The notes under the pieces are model-generated. The model worked only from the letters and a program-made list of their open reading frames with translations. It searched no databases and had not been told where the DNA came from. Below are positions 50,513 through 60,380 of a DNA stretch of 64,000 nt, in pieces. Position numbers and translations under genes: made by a program. Source of the stretch: Harmothoe impar (taxonomy: Eukaryota > Annelida > Polychaeta > Phyllodocida > Polynoidae); the NCBI GenBank assembly GCA_947462335.1, contig OX381710.1, forward strand, positions 25,265,772-25,329,771, given 5' to 3'. Position 1 is the first letter of the stretch, and each line of letters starts with the position of its first letter.

Positions 50513-50620
50513 TGTTCTAATGGGTACCCTTAATCAATAGTAGAATATGCCCGGGATACTCTCGGTTCATGTCAAACCAACTATCTACATTTGTGACTTC
50601 TACTTTTTACCCATCTTTTA

Positions 50621-50939
50621 GGGGCCCATTTCTCAATGGGAAACGATCGCACCATGGGCAAATTATCAAAATCTGGTCAAATTGTACAGTGCAAATCGTC
50701 CAGAGCTTTGCTTTCGTCCAGAGCTTTTGTCCAGACCTTTGCTTTCGTCCAGAGCTTTCTGGGTGTGTAATCCACCTGGACAATTCAGCTATATATAAGG
50801 GCTGCATGAATCGTTCACTGCTTTATGTAAGGGTTGAATGAATCGTTCATTGCTATTATAAGGGCTGCATGAATCGTTCACTGCTTTACTTATGCAATAT
50901 TAAGCAGAATGAATCGTACAAACTTGAGAAATGCCCCCC
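50621..50939. mobile_element. 319-bp TIR element with two internal tandem arrays
   Basis: The left end GGGGCCCATTTCTCAA (50621) matches the reverse complement of the right end (CTTGAGAAATGCCCCCC, ending about 50939). Inside are repeats of a GTCCAGAGCTTTGCTTTC-type unit (about 50698-50758) and of a TGAATCGTTCACTGCTTTA-type unit (about 50807-50885). Non-coding. It lies only about 110 bp from the element at 50005-50512, and the two share the style of a G-rich end followed by a motif containing CATTTCTCAA or GATTCATAA. Confidence 0.7.
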
Positions 50940-51739
50940 TGATTGAAGTAGCATCAAAGTGATTGACCAAGCGTCCAGAGTCAGAAGACATGCAGAAAAT
51001 GAAGCCAACATTTGCATTGCCAAGGGAAGGGTTGTTGTTATGTGTGGGTAGGTCATAATCTTGTGGGTGGACACAGCTAGGGAGGGGACTGCTCGAGAGG
51101 TCAACATGTGCTGAGAGGGATTAGTGACAATCACCGTATCTCAAATTCAATCTGCTTCTGAGTTTGGGGCCTTTACAAGATAGCGGGGGAGGGGCTTTAA
51201 AGAAGTTGTAAGAATGATACTACAGATATCAGCTGTATGGGAAGTGTGAGTAGTTCATCCCCACATGACCTAGATTGCGCTTTAAGCTCTCCTTCCCTGC
51301 ATCTTTGCCTCCTAGATCTTTCTCTCTCCTGCTGACTTCTTACCTCCTCAATTCCTTCCTCATGTCCTTATCCCCTTCTTCTACATTTTATTATCAGCTC
51401 TCCTTTATTCTTCGTCATCACTTACACGTCTAGCCTGCTCCTGAAAGCAGCCATATAAACTGATCAATATAAGCCACTCACAAACGTGGTGAGGCCAAGA
51501 TTAACTAGCAGCTCATGATCATCTTGTTAGAATTCCCTGAGATTGTTTTAATTAGTTCACATAGTAAAACCCTACGAATCCTTAAAAAAATTACCCTCCT
51601 GTAAAACTGATAATGGTTTCATATTCTCAGGTCACATTTTAAAGCTTCTGTAATGTAACCGGTGTCAGTATAAAACCAATTGAACATCCGTAAGTCTGAG
51701 GTAAGTGATATCAGGTTGGGGCTGGGACCATGTTATTAG
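50940..51739. other. Intergenic, no gene recognised
   Basis: A pyrimidine-rich stretch at 51280-51400; otherwise unremarkable. No supported ORF. Confidence 0.45.
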
Positions 51740-52395
51740 AACGTACTAAATACATAGTACACCCTTTCCATTGGGTCTGTACCAGGATTATGGTACAGTG
51801 CCCAACCTTAGGCTGTACCATAATCTTGGTACACCTGGTGTGCTCACTTGACCATGACTCCTGCGCATGCAGGTAAATGGGCCAATCACAGCCCAGTACT
51901 CATGTACCCTACCTGTGGTCACTGGACTGTGACCATTATCTGTGCATGTAATTAGTGGGGTCACTGGGGTCATAGGTGGGACTAGGGAAACCACTCTATT
52001 ATTTCATACTTATATTTACATTATATGGTTTATTTACTACATTATCAAACATCACTAGGTGAAAACAAAAACGTCATTTCGTGGGCCTTAATCAATGATT
52101 TCATCCTATGGGTTCATTTTTATTAGCAGATTTAACAAAAAATTAGCAAACTGATTTTACTAAACATTTACTGCAGGAAAATATGTAGATAAAGCCATTT
52201 CTTAGATAATATTCCGATTTTAGTTATGAAAAAGGGTACATACATAAATTATAGACCTCTGCTTCCTATAGTGGCATCAGAATTATGCATTTTGGCAAGG
52301 AAATATGAGAAAAGTGACAATATATGAGTGTACCAAGTTCTTGGTACACCCTGTGTTCTGGGGACTGTCATTCAATCTTAGGGCGTACTAAGAAA
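51740..52395. mobile_element. Palindrome-rich element with imperfect inverted ends
   Basis: The left edge (TAGTACACCCTT..ATTGGGT) resembles the reverse complement of the right edge (TTAGTACGCCCTAAG..ATTG). Next to the left edge is a hairpin with 21-bp arms (51778-51798 and 51813-51833, starting TGTACCAGG) that has one G/T mismatch. Near the right edge is a perfect 20-bp palindrome (52329-52348, TGTACCAAG/CTTGGTACA). All three share the word TGTACCA. Non-coding; boundaries approximate. Confidence 0.55.
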
Positions 52396-53503
52396 CTGGT
52401 CAGTCTCCAACCTGGATATACGACCTCTGATTGTACTTATAGACTGCAGGGTGCTGCAACCTGTGTAATAGGTACCTTGTTTCCTTTCTGTTGCATCGTT
52501 TAAAATGAACTAATCTACTTCTCATCTTAAACTTCAATCCTTTCCTTCCACCGTGTCTGATATGAAATGACTCTGTAATTTCAGATAGTATGAGATATTA
52601 TTTACAAAACCTATTATCATTAGCTATTACTTGCAAAATGCTAAATTAGAGGTTACCACTTTTAAATTAGCTTATCTTAGTACCCTGTTTTACATGATTC
52701 AAATGGTGGTTTAAACTCTGCTTTTTTGCAGAACCTTGTACCCATACATGTACTGATCTGAGAAATTCCTGAGAATTATCTCCCACTTTCAAGTTGCAGT
52801 CAAGGCACTGATGCCCCTTTGTTGTTCTCTATTTGTTTGCTGCCTGGAGATGATAAAGAAATCAAAGGATTTATTTAATCTAGTTGTGAGCTTTCATGTT
52901 GTAATACAGAGTATAGTAGCCCGCAAGTATGTATGTATAATATGTGTGTTGCTTATATACTACAATGTCACTGCTCTTTTACTGTGCAGTGTCCTTTCAA
53001 AATGAAAGTGTCATGGGGAATGCGTCTGATTTATTCAGTCATGTCCAGTTTTGCCCTGTCTGAACGTGTCAATAGGTTTTGATCAACAATATTGAGGGGC
53101 TTATCTCCCATAGATCTATATTCCCACTTCAAATGTCATCAACAGGGTATAGGGTGATTGCTGCGCTAAATGCCACTTCTGAAAGACAGACAGGGTAGGC
53201 ATTATACTCAATCTCTCCTGTGCTTAGTCATGTCCCATAAGATGTGTTATAAAGGTCATTAATGCTGCTCACTGTTGAGGCCATATCACAAAGTATGTGT
53301 TTCACTTTATATATGCTGAAAAGGGACGAGGTCACGAGTAAATTGTTTCCGAATTGCCTTAACATAGCGTAGTCAGAGACCTTTGTAAAAAAAAATTACT
53401 TCGGATCTCATACATTTTCAGACAAAATGATATTTTCGATGCGCTCTGGTTTGCTATGGCAGGTTAAGTAATGTGAAACAGAACACTTAAGTATATGCCT
53501 TAC
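52396..53503. other. Intergenic, no gene recognised
   Basis: No inverted or tandem repeats stand out, and the open frame 52811-53005 has no recognisable feature beyond hydrophobic composition. Confidence 0.45.
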
Positions 53504-53600
53504 CCCAGTGGGCACAGAATTAAGTTGTACGTTGAATCAAAATTGAATCAACATTGACAACCAGTTATCAATGTTGATTCAATGTCCTGTGCCCACTGGG
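53504..53600. mobile_element. 97-bp hairpin MITE
   Basis: Perfect 14-bp TIRs (CCCAGTGGGCACAG, and its reverse complement at 53587-53600). The interior contains a second inverted pair, TTGAATCAACATTGA/TCAATGTTGATTCAA, so nearly the whole element folds into one hairpin. The end sequence and repeated GTTGAATCAAC theme are common in MITEs of marine invertebrates (from memory). Confidence 0.8.
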
Positions 53601-54470
53601 ACACTTTTAAATGGAGCATAGGGAGTGGATGGTAAAGATAGTAATCAGAGTAATACAAGTTCCTTTCGTACTCTTAATGGGATACTGATGTCCATTTGAG
53701 GAATCTAGCAGAAGCTTGATTTATAGACCATCTATGATGGTGTGGTATTGTGTCGGGAATGACATAAGGAAACTGAGAGGAAGTTGGGAAGGGGAGATGG
53801 CTGTGCCAAATAAGCAACTGAATGAGAGATTTTCAAGGCAGCATAGTGCATAAATGCGCTATGTAGACAATTATGTTGTCATAGTGCATGAATGCAAGGC
53901 TGGCAAGTTATTCACCGACACCATGCACAAAACAACTTGAAGTTTTGAGGCATCAAGCTGTCCATTTATAAGGGTTGATATATCATCACAACATTAAAAT
54001 GAAGATGCTATTGCCCCAAAACTTGATCTTACCGATCAATGGGTCTGAGATGAAGGTCTGTCAGAGGCGTGAGCTATACAATTACATTCATTTAAAAGTA
54101 GAGGATTCAATTACTTTGTCGAGAAATCTAGTGGTCAATACATTTCCCAGACTATCCCGGAAAAACTGCCTTGCAATATTGATTTTAAAAGCTAATAGCA
54201 TTCCAGTAGCCCAGAACTGAGGGGTCTGGCATTGCTGCTCATGCAGCAAGCCACAGTGGAGTGGACACTTACTGTAAATGAACAGGACTGTTCATTTATA
54301 AAGGAACAATTCTTTGTGGAATCTTTTTTCTGATGGTGAGATTTGACAGCTCAATTTTTAAATTCAAATCTTCTCAAATTTTGACTTTCTATATGGACTC
54401 CGTCAAAAGCTATGGATAAGTTTGTTAATGTCCATTGATGTTATTCGGAACTACTTATATAATAATGTAA
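53601..54470. other. Intergenic with a GCAT-rich hairpin copy
   Basis: A diverged GCAT-rich repeat sits at about 53845-53925 ('gcatgaatgcaaggctggcaagttattcaccgacaccatgc'-type sequence). The open frame 53975-54220 is without motif. Confidence 0.4.
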
Positions 54471-54619
<149 letters not shown>

Positions 54620-55045
54620 CTTGACAAGAGTACTATACTTTCAACTCAACATAACTATAGTTGCTAATTCCAGATAGTATTATGATGACTCTATCTTACA
54701 CAGGTAATAATATTATATGTAATAGAGGGCTTCCAGAAAAGGCTTTGCTGTAAAGCGCAATTTATCACCCACTGTCGTTATATATGTCCTTATCCATATG
54801 CGCCATACCATGCAGCTGGTATCAGCTACAACATACATGTAATATCAATATATCAACTGGTATCCTCCCACACACTGACACAGTCAGCTATTTGAGTGCT
54901 TTGCTGCTGAATAATAACTACTGACCATTATTCCAGCAGGCAGCTACATGAAAAAGGGAACATACATATTAGCTATATATTTGTAGAGTGCCTTCTTTTA
55001 TTTCTCCTTAATCACCTGATGAGGGTCAACCTACACTGAAAAAGT

Positions 55046-55285
55046 AAACTTGTGTCCAGACTTGTCGAAGTGACTATCATAAAATAAACGAGTCAAAAGT
55101 TGTCTAACCTATCAGGTTACCATCCCACAGATAGAATCTGGAGCTGGCAAATGTCGGGTTTTGGGCTTGCACATGCCAAGTGGGTCTTTTATCTCCAGCT
55201 AGAAGACCTGCTTCCTTGTCACTTAGATGAGTTTTTGACTCGTTTATTTTATGACCGTCACTTTGAAGAGTCTGGAGACAAGTTG
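55046..55285. repeat. Inverted repeat with 53-bp arms
   Basis: 55046-55098 and 55233-55285 are inverted copies with about seven mismatches. The left arm contains AAAATAAACGAGTCAAAA, preceded by a CTGATGAG..GAAAAAG sequence (55016-55042) typical of the 3' ends of some retroelements. Either a foldback element or two head-to-head retroelement tails. Open frames here are by-products. Confidence 0.7.
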
Positions 55286-55711
55286 ATTTTTGGAGTGTAG
55301 CTAAATAGGTGTGATCAATATTTATGATTAACCCTTTCCACATGGTATGGTACAATATGCACATTGATACCTGGCCTAGTTATCTAAATCAGGTGGAAAA
55401 CATGCAATTTTCAAAGTGTTATATTATTGTCTAAATTTTGAGAAAATATTGCATCTATGATATCAAATTCAAAGTATTGACGTCCTCTTTTCAATTCAAC
55501 GTTCTCAGTAAGTGTGCTTTCAACATTCCAACTGTAACCATGGCAACAAACTAGCCCAAATTGTCTTCCTTTTCCTGTAAATTTCCCTAAAAATGGGGTA
55601 TTTTGGACAAGCTGTCTCTCAGGAACTATTTGTGTTACCATGACAACCAATACAGATTCTGAAGGGGAATCCCATGGAACTTAATGGGACTTAATGGGAC
55701 TTAATCCCATG
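55286..55711. other. 5' flank of the LINE insertion
   Basis: No gene. It ends with short repeats of GGGACTTAAT/GGAACTTAAT (55670-55721), which complicate exact placement of the target duplication. Confidence 0.5.
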
Positions 55712-55721
55712 GAACTTAATG
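55712..55721. repeat. Candidate 10-bp target-site duplication (LINE 5' side)
   Basis: GAACTTAATG here is repeated at 61375-61384 immediately after the element's GAACTT-type 3' end. Because the LINE tail itself contains GAACTT, only the AATG part is fully independent evidence. Confidence 0.6.
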
Positions 55722-55793
55722 ACGCAGCCGCCAACACTGAGGCAGTGTAAGTAGGTCAGGCACGACGCCAAAACACCGATCCACTTCTCAAAC

Positions 55794-56566
55794 ATGGAAC
55801 AGCAAAACGACGAATTATGCCAAACCCAGCCTAAAACAGGGGAAGAAGCGCCTCAACAACCTTTGTAAGTGTACAAAGCACAGTATGAGCTAAACAATAA
55901 GACTATAATTGATTGAATAACTGGTTTAAAAATAACTCGGTGGTGTTTACTTTTCGCAGGCACCAAACTCTCATACTAGCGGACTTGGATTACCGGTCTG
56001 TAGCTGAACAGGTGAAACTCAACTGCCCACCGGGACTGGTGTGCAAAGTCTTTGATAGAAGAGTTACGATTAATATGATGACCAGGTGGCTACTGGACGA
56101 TGAGAACGCCAACTACATACCAAGAAGGCACATCTATTTCCTGGCAGTACCCTGGGACTCTCTCGGGCATGATTCTGAAGGGGGACTAGATGTCCTAAGT
56201 AATGATGATCATGATATGGAACTCAATCACATCAGGAATAAAGGGCTTCTTCAAATATTAATTAGTGAATGTAAGGGGAAATATCCACATGTAAAGATAA
56301 TCCTGTGTCCAACACTAACAGTCCATCTAGCTACACATAATGCTCTGACGAGCAGCAACCGAGTCATACCAGCGAAAAGTCAGATCACACTGGACTGGGC
56401 AGCGGTAAGATTGAACACTGAAATTCAACACCTCAACAAAAACATTGGCATGGAGACACCGAGGTACGATAGATGCATCTTCCACTATGACAGCAAGAAA
56501 AAAATGTGGAGATCCTACCACAAGAGTAGAAATCATATGTGCCAAATTGTGCCTAGCAATGAGTAA
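55794..56566 (+). CDS. LINE ORF1, 225 aa, two exons (55794-55864, 55960-56566)
   Basis: The model starts at ATG 55794 (good context, AAACATGG) and splices GTAAGT at 55865 to TTTTCGCAG ending at 55959, phase 2, restoring one frame to the TAA at 56564-56566. The exon-2 frame alone has no ATG until 56075, after about 38 conserved-looking residues, so the spliced start explains the data better. Exon 2 starts with a hydrophobic strand (TLILADLDYRS, residues 27-37), then IYFLAVPWD (about 82-90), a helix-strand GLLQILISEC..PHVKIILCPT (about 119-142) and a basic C-terminus. This strand-helix order recalls the SGNH/esterase-like ORF1 of CR1 relatives, but the GDS serine motif is not present (ADLD instead). 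Likely an RNA-binding or chaperone partner of ORF2. The fold is inference. Confidence 0.65.
55865..55959 (+). other. Putative 95-bp spliceosomal intron in LINE ORF1
   Basis: Donor GTAAGTG, acceptor with a pyrimidine-rich run TTTACTTTTCGCAG. A branch-like CTAAAC/TTGAT context lies upstream (55892, 55910). It contains in-frame stops (TAA at 55866), so ORF1 is interrupted unless it is removed. Confidence 0.6.
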
Positions 56567-56600
56567 CAATAGCAGCATATAGTAGCATGTAGGCACACCC

Positions 56601-56955
56601 CCCACACTGGTCGTCAGGTGGGTCGTCATAACTAAGTAGTCATTCTGTAAACGACTCGTAAATTTCAATGACTGACAGGGGTAACCCATACATTTAAAAA
56701 AAAAAAAAAAGTCCACACTGGTCGTCAGGTGGATCGCCAATTACTAAATATACTCTCAAAGATGTCTAATCATAAAACTCCCTGGTTGTCAGAGAGTATC
56801 CTATATACCCCACACTGGTCGTCAGGTGGGTTGTCAATACTCAATACTCAAATACTCATGTTAAAGCAAACAATACAGGTCACATCATTATAATTTAAAA
56901 CACATATGTAAAACATCCATCTCATTCAAATCTCATCCCACTGGTCGTCAGGGGA
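56601..56955 (+). other. Inter-ORF cluster of five covarying hairpins
   Basis: Each hairpin has core CTG-GTYGT-CAG with a small unpaired base and a variable outer stem. 56601-56622 has stem CCCAC/GTGGG. 56712-56733 has TCCAC/GTGGA. 56777-56797 has ACTC/GAGT with loop GTTGT. 56809-56830 has CCCAC/GTGGG. 56936-56955 has TCCC/GGGA. The cluster starts 34 bases after the ORF1 stop. All five are in the same orientation as the ORFs. Confidence 0.85.
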
Positions 56956-57057
56956 CCTCACTTCACTAAATCCTGTGAAATAGGATTGAGCATTTAATAG
57001 ATTATCCATATGAAGGACGAGAAAGTCTGTGTGACTTGTGTGTTCGCAGAGCAAAGA

Positions 57058-57175
57058 ACAAAGAGGGGTGGGGGTCAGGGGGGGGGTCGGGGGGGGGGCA
57101 GGGTCGGGGGGGGGGATGGGAAGGGGGTTGGTGGGAGGGGGGTGAGGTCTGGTGCGTTGGATTTGGGGGGCCCTT
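57058..57175 (+). other. G-rich tract, potential G-quadruplex
   Basis: About 118 bases with numerous runs of 4-11 G separated by one to four other bases on the coding strand, between the two LINE ORFs. Length may be inaccurate because such runs are hard to sequence. Confidence 0.9.
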
Positions 57176-57370
57176 GCTCATTAAATACCACAACACCATA
57201 TTGGTGACTGGTGGTTATGAGAAGGTAGTAGAACTCAGTTGTATGAGTTACATAAATATGACCTCTGAATTTACTAGTATTAGACAATAACTATCGGGTA
57301 TTATCTACGTATTCATCATAAACTGCTCCTTAGATTAGATTTTATTGATAGAGTAAATTTGAAAATTAGT

Positions 57371-57529
57371 ATGATGTCGCCAACTACAAAATGGCAACGC
57401 TCTGTAGGAGGACTAGCCAAACATAGAGCGTGTAGATGGGTGGTCCTAGGTATAGACGTGTATAAAACACCAGGGTATAGGGTGAACCTGAAGCACAACA
57501 CAGGTAGGTCCCTGTTTGACTCTGGGTGA
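57371..57529 (+). CDS. Small basic ORF upstream of ORF2
   Basis: 52 codons from ATG ATG at 57371, ending 16 bases before the first ORF2 ATG. The frame is open back to 57284. It contains several Arg/Lys/Trp residues (KWQRSVGGLAKHRACRWVV..). No homology recognised. It could be an upstream ORF affecting ORF2 translation, the end of a decayed ORF1 extension, or chance. Confidence 0.3.
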   Translation: MMSPTTKWQRSVGGLAKHRACRWVVLGIDVYKTPGYRVNLKHNTGRSLFDSG

Positions 57530-57545
57530 TAGATACCCCAGAGGT

Positions 57546-60359
57546 ATGCGAATTATGTTTATGAATGCGCGCAGTATGGCAGGTAAGATGACTGACATCA
57601 TGGAATGTTTCTATAGAGCTGACATTTTCTGTATATCCGAAACCTGGCTGAATGATAATATTGAAGATTCAGAGCTAAAATGGATTGGTAACACAATGTT
57701 TAGACTAGATAGGACTGCCAACAAAAGTGGAGGTCTGGTCTTGTATGTGAAAAATGAATATGCCAATTATACCACGGTAGTGGACAGTGGCACCTTCATC
57801 CATGATGATCTTGAGATTCTAACAGTCCTGATTGATCAACCTAAAAGACGAAAAAAGGTAGTGTGTAACATCTATAGACCGGGTAGCGGTGACTATAAGC
57901 TTTTCACAGACAAGATGGAAGACATAATCGACAATCTTGTAGTCGAGGACTATGATCTATGGATTGGAGGCGACTTCAACATTAATTTTGAGAAACCTGA
58001 AGACCCCAAATTTCAGCCTCTGGGCACATTTATAAGTTCGTACAATTTACAGATCCTAATAACACAGTGCACCCGACCCAATGGTGATGGGGGGACAATT
58101 ATTGACAATATATTGACCAATGCAGATGACATTGTTTATAGCAACCCAACTGGGGATCTTATCAGTGACCACCTACCGGTAATGGCCATTCAAAAGAAGG
58201 CACCAGTGAAGTTTGTAGAGATCACCTTTGTAGGTAGAAGCTATAGGAAATACAATGTTCAGGATTTAGAAGAAAAACTTATATACTTTGACTGGAGGGA
58301 CTTCTACAAACTAGAAAACCCAAATGATCAATGGAAAATTCTGATAGGTCTAATTGTAGATTACCTAGATACGGCATGCCCGTCTAAGAGTATGAATGTC
58401 AAAACCAGGGATGTTGAATGGATGACAGCTGAAATAAGGGAATTGATTGAAGATAGAAGAAGACATATGGAGAGATATTTGGAAACTAAAATTACCGCTG
58501 AGTTTGATATTGCAAAGGGGTTAAGAGATCGTATAAACCTCATGGCACAAGACTCCAAGAGAGTCCAGATTGATGAGGCTTTTAATTCAAAAGACGATGG
58601 TCTGCATGACTTTTGGCAAAAAATATCCAACCTGATAAAGCCTAAAGAGGTAGGAACACGAGCTGACTTCACTCATCATACAACTGGTGAAAAGGTACCG
58701 GATACTGAGGCTGCCGATTATTTTAATGAGTTTTTCAGCAATGTAGGGGAAAACATGGCAAATAAAATGCAATTCAACATGAATGACAATGAAGGGTCAG
58801 AACACGAAGTTGTAAACCAGTGTAGCAACATCAATATTGATTATGACATGGTTGATGATCTGATCGAGAGTATAAACATAAATAAATCCAGCGGCATAGA
58901 AGGTGTAAACGCCAAGGTGCTCAGAGACAGTCTAAGAGTGCTGGTACCTCAAGTCACTGCTTTATTCAGAAACTCAATTAGTAGAGGCATCTTCCCAGAC
59001 GACTGGGCGGTCAGTACCGTAGTACCCATCCCTAAAAGTGGAAATCTAGACTCAATAGGTAACTGGCGGCCGATAAACTTATTACCGGTACCCGGGCGAT
59101 TAATAGAGAAGATAGTCCATAAACATATAATGAGTCACATGGAGGCCAATAAGTTGCTCACTGATAGTCAATATGGTTTCAGGCCCAAGTTAGGTACGGG
59201 CGACGCAATATTCGACTTCACGAGACATGTGTATGAGCAAATTGATAACAGGAAAAGTTTATGTGTGTGCTATGTGGACGGATCAAAGGCTTTTGATTCC
59301 GTCCACCATAATCTACTACTGAAGAAGTGTCAGCAGCTAAAACTAGACGGTGAGACACTAGCATGGTTAAAATCATACCTCGGTAACAGAAGGCAGGTCA
59401 CCCTGCTGAATAATACACGCTCTGGTGAATGTAGAGTCAAATATGGTGTACCCCAGGGCAGCAGCCTCGGGCCATTGATGTTCATAATTTTTGTAAATGA
59501 CTACCCAAAAATAGTTAGTGAGTCGCATCCTTTCATGTATGCGGATGATATTGTCCTTGTAGCCAGTGGCGACACACCTCAGGAAGCTGAGAGAAAATTA
59601 AACAATGATGTACAGCGTACAGTAAGGTGGTGCCAACAAAATTGCATCACTATTAATAGTAAAAAAACACAGGTAATGAGGATAAACAGGAACGGAACCT
59701 GTAAAGATCCGCCACCTATGCAGATTAAGATCGGGAACACCTTGCTCGAAGAGGTGACCCAATACAAATATTTAGGAGCAATCATAGACAGCAAGCTAAC
59801 TTTTAAACCACATGTGAAACAGTTAATTGGTAAATATAGCTACAAGATTAACCTACTAGCCAGAATAAGGAAATACATGGATGAACACCAATCGCTACTA
59901 GTTTACAAACAAAAAGTAATACCGTATGCAGATTATGCTAGTTTTCTGATTGACTGCACGACCGGGGATTTAATTAGCAAGGTTCAAAAATTACAAAATA
60001 GAGAACTCAGAGTGTGTAAATATAGAAACATGTACGAACGCTGTTCAGCTACTGAACTGCATGTAGAGTATGAAGTACAAACTCTGGACAAACGGCGCCT
60101 ATCTCAGTTATTATGCATGATGCACAAACTGGCACAAAGCCAAGGCGTAGTTGTGCCTGAGGTAAACAGAAGGCCCAGAGCTGATCACAAGCTGAAATTT
60201 AACTCGCATGTGTACCAACTGAAATCAATGTATAAAAGCCCTATGTACAGGGGCGTGTGGGAATGGGATGGACTGTCTGCTGAGATACAGAAAACAGAAA
60301 AAAGGGAGAAATTTAAAGAGTTAATAAAAAACAAGAAGCCTCGACCCCGTCTGGTGTAA
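57546..60359 (+). CDS. LINE ORF2: endonuclease and reverse transcriptase, 937 aa
   Basis: The start is set at the first ATG (57546); the frame is open from 57492 with only a TTG earlier, and the endonuclease begins right at this Met. Numbered from it: apurinic-type endonuclease with NARS (7-10), ISETWL with the catalytic Glu (about 32), NIYRPG (108-113), GGDFN (141-145), TIIDNIL (184-190) and SDHLP (207-211). The reverse transcriptase has WRPINLLP (507-514), QYGFRPKLGT (542-551), motif A DGSKAFD (578-584), motif B GVPQGSSLGP (634-643), motif C YADD (665-668) and a thumb region YKYLG (740-744). There is no RNase H. No stop or frameshift interrupts it, so it should be catalytically competent. 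It nicks target DNA and primes cDNA synthesis from the LINE RNA. Confidence 0.95.
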   Translation: MRIMFMNARSMAGKMTDIMECFYRADIFCISETWLNDNIEDSELKWIGNTMFRLDRTANKSGGLVLYVKNEYANYTTVVDSGTFIHDDLEILTVLIDQPKRRKKVVCNIYRPGSGDYKLFTDKMEDIIDNLVVEDYDLWIGGDFNINFEKPEDPKFQPLGTFISSYNLQILITQCTRPNGDGGTIIDNILTNADDIVYSNPTGDLISDHLPVMAIQKKAPVKFVEITFVGRSYRKYNVQDLEEKLIYFDWRDFYKLENPNDQWKILIGLIVDYLDTACPSKSMNVKTRDVEWMTAEIRELIEDRRRHMERYLETKITAEFDIAKGLRDRINLMAQDSKRVQIDEAFNSKDDGLHDFWQKISNLIKPKEVGTRADFTHHTTGEKVPDTEAADYFNEFFSNVGENMANKMQFNMNDNEGSEHEVVNQCSNINIDYDMVDDLIESININKSSGIEGVNAKVLRDSLRVLVPQVTALFRNSISRGIFPDDWAVSTVVPIPKSGNLDSIGNWRPINLLPVPGRLIEKIVHKHIMSHMEANKLLTDSQYGFRPKLGTGDAIFDFTRHVYEQIDNRKSLCVCYVDGSKAFDSVHHNLLLKKCQQLKLDGETLAWLKSYLGNRRQVTLLNNTRSGECRVKYGVPQGSSLGPLMFIIFVNDYPKIVSESHPFMYADDIVLVASGDTPQEAERKLNNDVQRTVRWCQQNCITINSKKTQVMRINRNGTCKDPPPMQIKIGNTLLEEVTQYKYLGAIIDSKLTFKPHVKQLIGKYSYKINLLARIRKYMDEHQSLLVYKQKVIPYADYASFLIDCTTGDLISKVQKLQNRELRVCKYRNMYERCSATELHVEYEVQTLDKRRLSQLLCMMHKLAQSQGVVVPEVNRRPRADHKLKFNSHVYQLKSMYKSPMYRGVWEWDGLSAEIQKTEKREKFKELIKNKKPRPRLV

Positions 60360-60380
60360 GCTTCGGTAACATAAATCAAA

